Of a DNA stretch of 64,000 nt, positions 55,042 to 63,301 are shown piece by piece; within the stretch, counting starts at the first letter, position 1, and each line of letters opens with the position of its first letter. Origin of the DNA: Bacteroidota bacterium (GTDB lineage: Bacteria; Bacteroidota; Bacteroidia; Chitinophagales; Chitinophagaceae); assembly GCA_947457075.1 (NCBI GenBank), contig CANGUG010000011.1, positions 1 through 64,000 of the forward strand, in the 5' to 3' direction. Both the position numbers and the translations under genes were made by a program. Under the pieces are notes generated by a model, which worked only from the letters and a program-made list of their open reading frames with translations, ran no database searches and was not told the DNA's origin.

Positions 55042-55569
55042 TTACCACCCTTTTTGATCTCTCAAGGCTTTGATATGTGCAATATGATGTTTCCCATGCC
55101 ATGCATAAATGGTAAATAAATCCCAAACAGTAATTTCGGTATTGCGCACTGGATGGAATAATTTTCTTTGCCATTGCTCCTGGGTTAAACTTGACAATAA
55201 ATTGCCCCATCTTTCATGCAAAGCATGCAACAAGGTAACAGAAACATTTAATGGAGTCTCTACTACATCGGCCGTTAATGACCAGGCATTTTCATCGTAT
55301 GTTTTAATGGTAGGGATTTCCTCGGTTAAGGCTAATTTAAAACGAGCAAATGCATTCATATGGCTGTCTGCTAAATGATGTACCACTTGAGTAACATTCC
55401 ACCCACCTTCCCGATAGGGTGTATCTAATTGCGCCTTGTCCAAATTTAATAGCACATGCTCCAAATCGGAGGGAGCAATTCTTAAATCCTGGATCCATTT
55501 ATTTTTTACTTCCTCGCTAAATCGAGTGACTTGGTATTTCCCAATAGGATAACGTGGATCGTTTGTCAT
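55042..55569 (-). CDS. DinB/YfiT-type metal-dependent four-helix protein
   Basis: 175 residues. Three conserved histidine positions of the DinB-like/YfiT fold are visible: VVHHLADSHMNAF (first His group) and HGKHHIAHI (last group), with WNVTQ and RLFHP-like motifs between (KLFHPVRNTEITVWDLF). The opening DPRYPIGKYQ is typical of the YfiT subfamily, of which the Bacillus member BstA transfers bacillithiol; others are described as putative metal hydrolases. The thiol used by this organism is not shown by the window. It lies 75 bases after the ABC ATPase stop on the same strand. Confidence 0.88.
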   Translation of the reverse strand: MTNDPRYPIGKYQVTRFSEEVKNKWIQDLRIAPSDLEHVLLNLDKAQLDTPYREGGWNVTQVVHHLADSHMNAFARFKLALTEEIPTIKTYDENAWSLTADVVETPLNVSVTLLHALHERWGNLLSSLTQEQWQRKLFHPVRNTEITVWDLFTIYAWHGKHHIAHIKALRDQKGW

Positions 55570-55644
55570 TTAATATTTTTTAAAAATTATACGCATTCAA
55601 AATTCATGAAAAATAGCTTCTTTACAATGTATATTCTACCGCTC

Positions 55645-56415
55645 TTATTCCTCCCTCCATTCCTTGCCCGTTAATTGAATAAACACGTCTTCTAAATTGG
55701 CTTTTTTTACTTCTTTCTCTTTTTCAAATCCCGTGGCTACCAATTGGTCAATTAATAAATTGGGCGAATTAATAGCAATAATTTTACCACTATCCACAAT
55801 GGCCACTCTATCACATAAAATTTCGGCTTCATCCATATAATGCGTGGTGATAATTACTGTTGTCCCTTGGTCTCTGATTTCTTTAATCAAGTCCCATAAG
55901 TTTCTTCTTGCTTGTGGATCCAAACCGGTGGTGGGTTCGTCTAAAAAAATAATTTTAGGCTTATTAATTAAAGTAGTGGCAATGGAGAAACGCTGTTTTT
56001 GACCACCACTCAGTTCCTTGTATTTTGATTTAGCCTTATCTTCTAAATTAACTTTTTTGAGTAATTCCAAGGGATCTACTTCACTTTGATATAAGCCTAC
56101 AAACAAATAAATTAATTCGGTTAAATTCAAATTGGGGTAAAAACCCGACGTCTGCAATTGAACACCAATCCTTTTTTTTATTTCCTCTGGGGCTTGCTCT
56201 AAATTAACCCCATCCACTATTACCGTTCCGCTGGTTTTATTTCTTAGGGTTTCAATAATTTCTAAGGTAGTAGATTTCCCCGCACCATTAGGACCAAGTA
56301 ATCCGAAAATTTCTCCCTCATACACTTCAAAACTAATCCCTTTTACTGCTTCAAAATCCCCGTAGGATTTAAAAAGGTCCTTTACCGTAATGATGGCTTT
56401 GGATGACATATTCAT
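55645..56415 (-). CDS. ABC transporter ATP-binding protein (ABC-2 type)
   Basis: 256 residues, a single nucleotide-binding domain. Walker A GPNGAGKST (residues 41-49), Q-loop region VQLQTSGFYPNL, signature LSGGQKQRF, Walker B IIFLDEPTTGLD and the switch histidine in VIITTHYMDEAEILC are all intact. The sequence is of the DrrA/CcmA-like ABC-2 group, which pairs with a separate permease for export of drugs, lipids or polysaccharides. No permease gene is adjacent; the downstream same-strand gene is DinB-like, so the partner must be encoded elsewhere. Two possible ATGs (56415 and 56409) are not distinguished. Divergent from purK with overlapping promoters. Confidence 0.93.
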   Translation of the reverse strand: MNMSSKAIITVKDLFKSYGDFEAVKGISFEVYEGEIFGLLGPNGAGKSTTLEIIETLRNKTSGTVIVDGVNLEQAPEEIKKRIGVQLQTSGFYPNLNLTELIYLFVGLYQSEVDPLELLKKVNLEDKAKSKYKELSGGQKQRFSIATTLINKPKIIFLDEPTTGLDPQARRNLWDLIKEIRDQGTTVIITTHYMDEAEILCDRVAIVDSGKIIAINSPNLLIDQLVATGFEKEKEVKKANLEDVFIQLTGKEWREE

Positions 56416-56428
56416 AATTTGATAAGGA

Positions 56429-56462
56429 CAAATTTAGTTCCTTTTAGCCTTATCTTTGACAA
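56429..56462 (-). promoter_or_regulatory. Promoter of the ABC ATPase gene (TTG-N23-TAAATTTG)
   Basis: On the minus strand TTG (56462-56460), 23 bases, TAAATTTG (56436-56429): full consensus. The ATG at 56415 is 13 bases beyond. It overlaps the -7 element proposed for purK on the other strand. Confidence 0.5.
56451..56458 (+). promoter_or_regulatory. Candidate -7 element of purK
   Basis: TATCTTTG matches TAnnTTTG and ends 10 bases before the first purK ATG. The best upstream TTG (56419-56421) is 29 bases away, longer than usual. The element lies inside the spacer of the divergent ABC promoter, so the two could not be occupied together. Confidence 0.4.
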
Positions 56463-56468
56463 AATAAA

Positions 56469-57599
56469 ATGGAAGCTATGAAAGTGGGTATTTTAGGCGG
56501 TGGACAATTAGGTAGAATGCTTTTACAAGCAGCAGCCAACTATGATGTTACTACCTTTGTTTTAGAGAGCGATCCAAATTGTCCTGCTGCGCATTTATGC
56601 CATTCATTTACTATTGGAGATATTACCAATTTTGAGGCCGTTTATAATTTTGGTAAAACACTAGATGCTTTAACTATTGAAATAGAATCGGTAAACGTGG
56701 AGGCACTCGAAAAGTTAGAACAGGAAGGCGTTAAAGTGTACCCCACTCCTGCTGCTATTAGAATTATTAAGAATAAAATTTTACAAAAGCAGTTTTATAC
56801 ACAAAATGAAATACCCACTGCCGATTATGTAATTACACAAAGCAATAGCGAATTGCCCAATCATATTTCTTTTTTACCCGCAGTGCACAAAATGGGCGAA
56901 GGAGGATATGATGGAAAAGGTGTACAAGTTATCCATGCTGAAGCCGATTTAGGGAAAGGTTTTAACGTCCCTTCGGTATTAGAGAAGAAAATAAATATTC
57001 AAAAAGAAATTGCTTTAATTGTTGGGATGAATGCTAAAGGAGAAACCATTATTTACCCCCCAGCTGAAATGATTTTTGACCCTGTCTATAATTTGCTTGA
57101 CTATCAATTAAGTCCAGCAAAATTGGAAGAAAAACAACTTTGGAAGGCAGAAGCCATTGCCCGTAAAATTGTGAATGGTTTAAAAAGTCCTGGTTTATTT
57201 GCCATTGAATTATTTATTGATAAACAAGGAGATGTTTGGGTAAATGAAGCTGCTCCAAGAGTGCATAACAGTGGTCACCATACTATTGAAGCCAATTATA
57301 GCAGCCAATACGATATGCTTTGGAGAATATTATTGGATTATCCACTTGGCAATCCAAATGCTATATTACCCTCGGCCATCGTAAATATTATTGGCGCAGA
57401 AGGTTATACTGGTGAAGTTTTTTACCAGGGCTTGGACGAGGTTTTAACAATGGAGAATGTATTTGTGCATTTATATGGCAAAAAACAAACTAAGCCTGGA
57501 AGAAAAATGGGACATGTAACCATTATCAGTAATGACTATCAGGACCTTACCCACAAGGCGAATAAAATAAAGCATACCCTCAAAGCGGTTACAAAATAA
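56469..57599 (+). CDS. purK: N5-carboxyaminoimidazole ribonucleotide synthase PurK
   Basis: 376 residues. Catalyses ATP-dependent carboxylation of aminoimidazole ribonucleotide with bicarbonate to N5-CAIR in purine biosynthesis; the product is used by PurE, not in this window. Visible: Rossmann-like start MKVGILGGGQLGRMLLQAA, ATP-grasp region with KNKILQKQFY, HKMGEGGYDGKGVQVI, VLEKKINIQKEIALIV, and the ligand-binding EAAPRVHNSGHHTIEAN, which is diagnostic of PurK. Two starts are possible: 56469 (used here) and 56478, which gives the classical MKVGILGGG. Transcribed alone, divergent from the ABC ATPase and convergent with the DUF3078 gene. Confidence 0.97.
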   Translation: MEAMKVGILGGGQLGRMLLQAAANYDVTTFVLESDPNCPAAHLCHSFTIGDITNFEAVYNFGKTLDALTIEIESVNVEALEKLEQEGVKVYPTPAAIRIIKNKILQKQFYTQNEIPTADYVITQSNSELPNHISFLPAVHKMGEGGYDGKGVQVIHAEADLGKGFNVPSVLEKKINIQKEIALIVGMNAKGETIIYPPAEMIFDPVYNLLDYQLSPAKLEEKQLWKAEAIARKIVNGLKSPGLFAIELFIDKQGDVWVNEAAPRVHNSGHHTIEANYSSQYDMLWRILLDYPLGNPNAILPSAIVNIIGAEGYTGEVFYQGLDEVLTMENVFVHLYGKKQTKPGRKMGHVTIISNDYQDLTHKANKIKHTLKAVTK

Positions 57600-57683
57600 T
57601 GTAGCTAGCATTATTTATATAGAAGATTGAGCCAATGCAGTATGGCCTTTATTTACCTATCAACTACTTCTTGTCTTTCAAAA

Positions 57684-58685
57684 CTAATTATTTGAATTGA
57701 AGGAAGCGGGTGCATCAGCCACCACTTTAGGCTTACTGATAATTTTCTTAACTGGAATTGGTTTGGTAAATCCTATCCCAATAATACTTTTTAATTGCAA
57801 TCCAGGGGCATTTTTATTGGGTCCGAAAATTCTAATCTTATCATCATAAATTAAATCCAAACTATACGTGGCGGAGAAATTTTTATGAATCTTAAACGTA
57901 AATAAATTGGTCATGTATAAATTAACATTCTCTGGCTTTTCATAATAATTGGAGAAAAAATCGGCCCTGCCTCTGTAATTGATGGTAGGTGTAATATTAT
58001 TTATGTAGTTGACTGTAACAAACAAACCCGTTTCTCTCTTAAAATTCTTTCCTGTATCAACACCATACTTGCCTTGTTCAGATAAAATTTTATTTAAAAC
58101 CAACGTACTTCTTGAGGTTAGTGGAGAGAAGAAAATGGACAGTTTATTATTGGGTTTATAATCCACCCCGGCAGATAAAATTATATAGGCTGGCGATAGA
58201 AAACTAGATATAAAACTGGGATTATTCCCACTAAACGCGTATCCATCAAATAACTGTGAACGCATATTAAATAAACCAGAAACATATAATTGTCCTACGG
58301 AGTCAATTTTATAGCCATATTTACTAATGAAGTCGAATCGATCATCGTTTTTTCGACCGCCTAAATTGCTTGACTGCATATACCCCAAGTTAAGGTCAAT
58401 ATTATTGTCCCAACTGTGTTTTGTTTTTTGATAAAAAGCATAATAATTAAAGTAACTCGTAAAGGCCAAATTGAAATTGTCGCCCCCGGCAGCCCAGTTA
58501 CTCAATGAACTCTGAGATAAATTAAAATTGTACAATCCGCCTGTTTTCCAGTTCCAATAACTTGTATCTGCCTCCTTCCTGATGCTTCTCGAAGTCTCAG
58601 AACGTAGTTTTGTCACCGCTACATCCTGTGCAGAGGACCAATTTATACATAGGCTACAGCAGACCAATACAAGCCATTTCTTCAT
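57684..58685 (-). CDS. DUF3078 family outer-membrane-type protein
   Basis: 333 residues from ATG at 58685; two TTG codons directly upstream are weaker choices. Signal peptide MKKWLVLVCCSLCINWSSAQ. The mature protein opens with WNWKTGGLYNFNLSQSSLSNWAAGGDNFNLAFTSYFNYYAFY, the hallmark of the Bacteroidota DUF3078 family, and continues as alternating short beta strands ending in aromatics (RFDFISKYGYKI, YVSGLFNMRSQLF), consistent with an outer-membrane barrel. Function unknown. A proline- and lysine-rich tail (KPIPVKKIISKPKVVADAP) is a small oddity for a barrel protein. Own promoter likely (TATATTTG upstream). Confidence 0.88.
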   Translation of the reverse strand: MKKWLVLVCCSLCINWSSAQDVAVTKLRSETSRSIRKEADTSYWNWKTGGLYNFNLSQSSLSNWAAGGDNFNLAFTSYFNYYAFYQKTKHSWDNNIDLNLGYMQSSNLGGRKNDDRFDFISKYGYKIDSVGQLYVSGLFNMRSQLFDGYAFSGNNPSFISSFLSPAYIILSAGVDYKPNNKLSIFFSPLTSRSTLVLNKILSEQGKYGVDTGKNFKRETGLFVTVNYINNITPTINYRGRADFFSNYYEKPENVNLYMTNLFTFKIHKNFSATYSLDLIYDDKIRIFGPNKNAPGLQLKSIIGIGFTKPIPVKKIISKPKVVADAPASFNSNN

Positions 58686-58701
58686 CAACAAATCATTTTA
58701 C

Positions 58702-58709
58702 CAAATATA
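58702..58709 (-). promoter_or_regulatory. Candidate -7 element of the DUF3078 gene
   Basis: TATATTTG on the minus strand matches TAnnTTTG and ends 16 bases before the ATG at 58685. No TTG is found 17-23 bases upstream in the AT-rich flank. Confidence 0.4.
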
Positions 58710-58818
58710 CTAATTATTATAAATGATTGATTTTAAGTAATATATATTCTAAAGAAAATAAAAATACCATCATTTAAGCAATTCATTATCAAATATTTAG
58801 CTAGTTATATATGACAAG

Positions 58819-58851
58819 TTGACACATTCAATCAAATTTTAAGTAAATTTG
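58819..58851 (+). promoter_or_regulatory. Promoter of miaB (TTG-N22-TAAATTTG)
   Basis: TTGACA begins at 58819 and TAAATTTG runs 58844-58851, leaving 22 bases between TTG and TA: a full Bacteroidota consensus match. The ATG of miaB is 27 bases downstream, giving a short leader. It probably also drives the downstream sigma-54-type activator and lptE. Confidence 0.65.
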
Positions 58852-58878
58852 CAGACTCAATTTTAAGTATTCAAATTC

Positions 58879-60300
58879 ATGGAATTATACGCGAACGATA
58901 CCAAAACACACGACGAGTCAAGGCAAGGTGAAGCTTTTGAATCCAACAGCCCAAAAAAGCATTTTAATAAATTCTTTTATGTAGAAAGTTATGGCTGTGC
59001 AATGAATTTTGCGGACAGTGAGGTGGTGGCTTCTATTTTGGAAAATAATGGATACGGAAGCACCCGTCAACCACAGCAAGCCGATTTAATTTTGGTTAAT
59101 ACCTGTTCAGTTAGGGAAAAGGCCGAACAAACCGTTCGTAAACGCTTGACTGAATTTAAAAAATTAAAACAGGCAAGACCAGGTTTATTAGTAGGTATTT
59201 TAGGTTGCATGGCCGAGCGGTTAAAAGCACAATTATTAGAAGAAGAAAAATTAGTAGATATTGTTGTGGGCCCAGATGCCTATCGTACCCTACCTGATTT
59301 AATCATTGAAGCAGGTACCGGACAAAAAGCTGTGAATGTCATTTTAAGTAGAGATGAAACCTACGGAGACATTGCTCCTGTGCGGTTGGATAGTAATGGC
59401 ATTAGTGGATTTGTATCAATTATGCGTGGTTGTAACAACATGTGTAGCTTTTGTGTAGTGCCTTTTACAAGAGGGCGTGAACGCAGCCGTGACGCTTTTA
59501 GTATTGTGGCGGAGTGTCGTGATTTATTTGAAAAAGGCTATAAAGAAATCACCTTATTAGGCCAAAATGTAGATAGCTATTATTGGAACAATCCAGAAAC
59601 CAATGTTTCGGTAACCTTTGCCCAATTATTGGAAAGTGTTGCTCAAATTGATAATAGCTTACGCGTAAGATTTAGTACTTCTCATCCAAAAGATATTACC
59701 GACGAGGTATTATTTACCATGGCTAAATACCATAATATTTGTAAATACATTCACTTGCCAGTGCAAAGCGGAAGTACGCGTATGTTACAATTAATGAATC
59801 GTACCTATACGCGTGAATGGTATTTGGCAAAAGTTGCGCGCATAAGAGAAATTATGCCCGACTGTAGTATATCGGCCGATATCATCGCTGGTTTTTGTAC
59901 CGAAACCGAGGAGGATCATCAGGATACCATAAGTATTATGAAGGAAGCCAATTACGATTATAGCTATATGTATTTTTATTCGGAACGTCCTGGAACCCTA
60001 GCTGCCAAAAGATATGAAGACGATATTCCGGAGGAAGTGAAAAAAAGAAGATTGCAAGAAATTGTGGATGTACAATGGGTGTTGTCCAACGAAAGCAATA
60101 AACGGGATGTTGGCAAGACTTTTGAAATTTTAATTGAAGGCAATAGTAAAAAAAGTGATCAGGAGTGGATGGGACGCAATAGTCAAAACAAAGTAATTGT
60201 TTTTCCAAAGGGCAATCATTCTTTACAAAAAGGGGACTATGTAAATGTGTTGGTAAACGATTTTACGAAAGGCACTTTATTAGGCACAGTGAGCGAATAA
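58879..60300 (+). CDS. miaB: tRNA-2-methylthio-N6-dimethylallyladenosine synthase MiaB
   Basis: 473 residues. Radical SAM methylthiotransferase that converts i6A37 to ms2i6A37 in tRNAs reading UNN codons. Three parts are visible: the N-terminal UPF0004 domain with its three cluster cysteines ([33 protein letters not shown]); the radical SAM core with C-x3-C-x2-C ([21 protein letters not shown]), LLGQNVDSY and HLPVQSGS; and a C-terminal TRAM domain ([13 protein letters not shown] ... [11 protein letters not shown]). The [12 protein letters not shown] sequence is specific for MiaB rather than MtaB or RimO. It is followed 30 bases later by the sigma-54-type regulator. Confidence 0.97.
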   Translation: MELYANDTKTHDESRQGEAFESNSPKKHFNKFFYVESYGCAMNFADSEVVASILENNGYGSTRQPQQADLILVNTCSVREKAEQTVRKRLTEFKKLKQARPGLLVGILGCMAERLKAQLLEEEKLVDIVVGPDAYRTLPDLIIEAGTGQKAVNVILSRDETYGDIAPVRLDSNGISGFVSIMRGCNNMCSFCVVPFTRGRERSRDAFSIVAECRDLFEKGYKEITLLGQNVDSYYWNNPETNVSVTFAQLLESVAQIDNSLRVRFSTSHPKDITDEVLFTMAKYHNICKYIHLPVQSGSTRMLQLMNRTYTREWYLAKVARIREIMPDCSISADIIAGFCTETEEDHQDTISIMKEANYDYSYMYFYSERPGTLAAKRYEDDIPEEVKKRRLQEIVDVQWVLSNESNKRDVGKTFEILIEGNSKKSDQEWMGRNSQNKVIVFPKGNHSLQKGDYVNVLVNDFTKGTLLGTVSE

Positions 60301-60330
60301 ATCAATATCAAGTTGATAAAATTATAAATT

Positions 60331-61602
60331 ATGGATTTACAAGCACTCAAAAACAGGTTTAGTATTATTGGTAATACGCCATCACTAAATCACGCATTAA
60401 ATACTGCGGAGCAAGTAGCTGCAACCGATTTAACAGTATTAATTGTGGGAGAATCAGGTGTGGGTAAAGAAGTATTTTCCCAAATCATTCACAGTTTATC
60501 TGCACGTAAACACAACCCATTTATTGCCGTTAACTGCGGCGCCATACCCGAGGGCACTATTGACTCGGAATTATTTGGACACGAAAAAGGATCATTTACC
60601 GGTGCGGTAGATAGCCGTAAAGGGTATTTTGAAACTGTTAATGGAGGTACCATTTTTTTAGATGAGATAGGTGAAATGCCACTGGGCACTCAAGCAAGAT
60701 TATTGCGTGTGTTGGAAACGGGGGAATTTATACGAGTAGGTTCATCAAAAGTTCAAAAAACAGACGTACGTGTAATTGCGGCAACCAACAGAGAGTTAAT
60801 GGAATTTACGCAGAAAGGCAAGTTTAGAGAGGATTTGTATTATCGTTTAAATACCGTGCCTATTCGTGTGCCTAGTTTAAGAGACCGCAAGGAAGACATT
60901 CCATTATTGTTTAGAAAATTCGTTGTAGATTTTGCTGAAAAATATAAAACCAAGCCCATTTTTCTAGATGAGGAAGCGCGTTCTTTACTTACCTCCTATA
61001 CATGGCCTGGCAATGTGCGTGAGTTAAAAAATATAGCTGAACAAATTTCAGTATTAAGTACCACCGACCATATTAATGCAACTATTTTAGCCGAATTTTT
61101 ACCTACTGCTTCCAAACACAATATGCCCATGGTAACAGGCGCCCCAGTGGGTGAATTTGCCAATGAAAGAGAAATACTGTACAAACTTTTCTTTGACATG
61201 AAAAAAGATGTGAATGAATTAAAGAAAATGTTTTTTGAGATTTTGCAAAATCCTTCATTGGCTGGACAAACGGGCAACTTTACAAGGGAGTCCATGATCA
61301 ATGAGCTAAAAGAAGATATGGTACCTGCCAATACCATCAATAATGTAATACCTGCCCCTATTAACAATACACCTGCCCTGCCGCAGGTTCAATATAATTC
61401 CCAACAGCCGTTGATTATTGACAATGACTTACAAGGGCATTATGAAGTGGAAGAATCATTAAATATTGTAGATAAGGAAAAAGAGTTAATTTTAAAAGCA
61501 CTAAAAAAGCATCGAGGCCGCAGAAAAGACGCTTCTACCGACTTAGGAATTAGCGAACGCACCCTTTATAGAAAAATTAAAGAATACGACATTGAAGAAT
61601 AA
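60331..61602 (+). CDS. Sigma-54-dependent transcriptional activator without sensory domain
   Basis: 423 residues. The AAA+ domain starts almost at the N-terminus: Walker A GESGVGKE (40-47), the sigma-54 contact loop GSFTGA (87-92), Walker B GTIFLDEIGEM (106-116), and WPGNVRELKN. A ~140-residue linker rich in Asn and Pro precedes a Fis-type helix-turn-helix at the C-terminus (ILKALKKHRGRRKDASTDLGISERTLYRKIKEY). There is no receiver, PAS or GAF domain, so control must come from a partner protein, as for PspF, or by abundance. GSFTGA instead of GAFTGA is a known tolerated form. It lies 30 bases after miaB and its end overlaps lptE, which suggests envelope-related targets, but targets are unknown. 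Confidence 0.92.
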   Translation: MDLQALKNRFSIIGNTPSLNHALNTAEQVAATDLTVLIVGESGVGKEVFSQIIHSLSARKHNPFIAVNCGAIPEGTIDSELFGHEKGSFTGAVDSRKGYFETVNGGTIFLDEIGEMPLGTQARLLRVLETGEFIRVGSSKVQKTDVRVIAATNRELMEFTQKGKFREDLYYRLNTVPIRVPSLRDRKEDIPLLFRKFVVDFAEKYKTKPIFLDEEARSLLTSYTWPGNVRELKNIAEQISVLSTTDHINATILAEFLPTASKHNMPMVTGAPVGEFANEREILYKLFFDMKKDVNELKKMFFEILQNPSLAGQTGNFTRESMINELKEDMVPANTINNVIPAPINNTPALPQVQYNSQQPLIIDNDLQGHYEVEESLNIVDKEKELILKALKKHRGRRKDASTDLGISERTLYRKIKEYDIEE

Positions 61603-62128
61603 TTCATCCATATTAAAACATGCCTCTACAATGCTTTATGCATTTGCCTTCCTATGCGTACTTGGATGCATTTCTGGCTGTGGCATTTATAGTTTTAGAG
61701 ATGCCGTAATCCCCGACAATATTAAAACGGTTAAAATTGGATTCATTGAAAACAAAGCAAGGTTTGTAAATCCTCAACTAGCTCCATTACTTACCGACAA
61801 ACTACTTCAGAAAATTATTGGTCAAACAAAATTGACTAGAACTAATAGTGATGACGCACACTATCAAATTTTTGCAACCATTACCAACTATGATCCTACA
61901 CAAACAGTGGGGGTAAGTGCACAACAAGCAACTACCAACCGACTTACAGTTACGGTTCATGTAGTTTTAAAAAAGACATTGGATAATAAAGAACAAGAAT
62001 TTGATGTTTCTAGAAACTTTGATTTTTCTGCAAATCTTAGTTTAAACCAAGCAGAAGGTCAATTAATGGAAGAAATTGTGCGTAATATAACGGATGATAT
62101 TTTCAACCAAATTTTTTCAAACTGGTAA
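61592..62128 (+). CDS. lptE: LptE family LPS-assembly lipoprotein
   Basis: 178 residues using TTG at 61592, which overlaps the end of the activator gene by 11 bases; an ATG at 61631 would give a shorter signal sequence. A lipobox I-S-G-C ends the hydrophobic segment (YAFAFLCVLGCISGC), so the mature protein is a lipoprotein. The body GIYSFRDAVIPDNIKTVKIGFIENKARFVNPQLAPLLTDKLLQKI is the Bacteroidota LptE pattern. LptE plugs the LptD barrel and helps place LPS in the outer leaflet; LptD is not in the window. It is followed 2 bases later by the TPR-like gene. Confidence 0.9.
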   Translation: MKNNSSILKHASTMLYAFAFLCVLGCISGCGIYSFRDAVIPDNIKTVKIGFIENKARFVNPQLAPLLTDKLLQKIIGQTKLTRTNSDDAHYQIFATITNYDPTQTVGVSAQQATTNRLTVTVHVVLKKTLDNKEQEFDVSRNFDFSANLSLNQAEGQLMEEIVRNITDDIFNQIFSNW

Positions 62129-62130
62129 CC

Positions 62131-62865
62131 ATGTCTCAAAGCACTATCAATTCTATCTTATTCCAATGGTCTGGGCATACTCAGCTGGATAGCATTTCCA
62201 CCACCGAATTGGAAACCTTGGTCCAGGAAAATGAATTTAGCCCAAGTTTGCAATTATTATTGGCCAAAAAGTACCAATTAACTTCCTCCCCATTGTACCC
62301 GACTCAAATACAAAAAGCAGTTTGTTATTTTCCTTCTGCATTACATTTACACCAATGGTTAGCCCTGGAGGATATCACTGAGGGTACCCATCAAATGGAT
62401 GAACATATCGATGAGAAAATAAATAGCCTTATTTCAGAGCAATTGGCTCAATACCAGGAAGCAGATACGACGCATCCACTAGAATTTGAAAAAGAGACCC
62501 CGAAAATCGTAAAAGACTATTTTGAGGCCCAAGGCATTGAAATAGACTTATCTGCTGTACCTCAGGATAAATTTACCAAGCAATTAAGGAGTTTCACCGC
62601 TTGGTTAAAGGTATTAAAGCACCATGAGGAAAATAGCCAGAATTTGGCTGAAATGGGGGAAGAACAGGAGAAAATGATCGCAATTATAGCTGAAAAGGCC
62701 AATAATGCCACAGAAGTGGTTACCGAAGCAATGGCGGAAATTTGGCTAAAACAGGGCAATAAACAAAAGGCAATAGACATCTATTCTAAATTAAGTTTTA
62801 TTTTTCCTGAAAAATCCGTTTATTTTGCGTCTCAAATAGAACAATTAAAACAAAAGAAGATATGA
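62131..62865 (+). CDS. TPR-like protein of unknown function
   Basis: 244 residues, no signal peptide, predicted helical. The C-terminal part (TEVVTEAMAEIWLKQGNKQKAIDIYSKLSFIFPEKSVYFASQIEQLKQ) has the helix-turn-helix spacing and the W-L-x(3)-G-[ND]-x(2)-[KA]-A-[IL]-x-[IL]-[YF] pattern of a tetratricopeptide unit followed by a second helical pair. The rest is acidic and helical. It lies 2 bases after lptE and overlaps secG by 4 bases (ATGA), so translation is coupled. It probably acts as a cytoplasmic scaffold; no partner can be named. Confidence 0.8.
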   Translation: MSQSTINSILFQWSGHTQLDSISTTELETLVQENEFSPSLQLLLAKKYQLTSSPLYPTQIQKAVCYFPSALHLHQWLALEDITEGTHQMDEHIDEKINSLISEQLAQYQEADTTHPLEFEKETPKIVKDYFEAQGIEIDLSAVPQDKFTKQLRSFTAWLKVLKHHEENSQNLAEMGEEQEKMIAIIAEKANNATEVVTEAMAEIWLKQGNKQKAIDIYSKLSFIFPEKSVYFASQIEQLKQKKI

Positions 62866-63221
62866 TTACTTTATTTATAGTATTGTTAGTGACGGCTTGT
62901 TTAGGATTAGGTTTTATGGTATTAATTCAAAATCCTAAAGGGGGTGGCTTAAACGCAAATGTGAGTGGATTGTCCAACAACTTTATGGGTGTTAAGCAAA
63001 CGACCGATGTACTTGAAAAGGGCACTTGGATATTTGCAGGGGTGATAGCTGTATTGGCAATTACTTCAACTTTGTTATTGACAAAAACAAATACAACCAA
63101 TACGAATAAAAGATCTCTAGATAATTTGCCTATTCAAACTGCACCTAAAACGCCAGTTCAAACAGCACCTCAACAAACTGCTCCAGTGCAAACAGCTCCT
63201 CCAGCAGCAAAAAAACCTTAA
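62862..63221 (+). CDS. secG: Preprotein translocase subunit SecG
   Basis: 119 residues. Two transmembrane helices (about 2-20 and 53-72) flank the conserved cytosolic loop VLIQNPKGGGLNANVSGLSNNFMGVKQTTDVLEKGTWIFAGV, typical of SecG with its G-G-G-L motif. SecG is an accessory subunit of the SecYEG channel. The C-terminal tail is a proline/glutamine/threonine repeat of PVQTAP type, often seen in Bacteroidota SecG. It starts 4 bases inside the TPR-like gene and is followed by a strong terminator, so it ends this operon. Confidence 0.95.
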   Translation: MITLFIVLLVTACLGLGFMVLIQNPKGGGLNANVSGLSNNFMGVKQTTDVLEKGTWIFAGVIAVLAITSTLLLTKTNTTNTNKRSLDNLPIQTAPKTPVQTAPQQTAPVQTAPPAAKKP

Positions 63222-63227
63222 TATATT

Positions 63228-63241
63228 CCAATTAAAATTGG
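63228..63241. other. Small inverted repeat after secG
   Basis: CCAATT-AA-AATTGG: two perfect 6-base arms around AA, 7 bases after the secG stop and 18 bases before the main terminator. A 2-base loop is too tight for a good hairpin in RNA unless the terminal pairs open, so its role is unclear. Confidence 0.3.
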
Positions 63242-63259
63242 CCTTATAAAATAAATTGT

Positions 63260-63286
63260 CCCCATCTATAAAAGGTGGGGATTTTT
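63260..63286 (+). terminator. Intrinsic terminator after secG
   Basis: CCCCATCT, a 5-base loop (ATAAA), AGGTGGGG: an 8-bp stem with one G-T pair, followed by ATTTTTATTG. Clear GC stem and T tract, 38 bases after the secG stop and 15 bases before mltG. This is the best terminator in the window. Confidence 0.85.
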
Positions 63287-63301
63287 ATTGTATTTTGAAA
63301 T

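Noticed and set aside
57600..57683. Possible terminator or small RNA between convergent purK and DUF3078 genes
   Set aside because: No stable stem followed by a T tract on either strand and no conserved element recognised.
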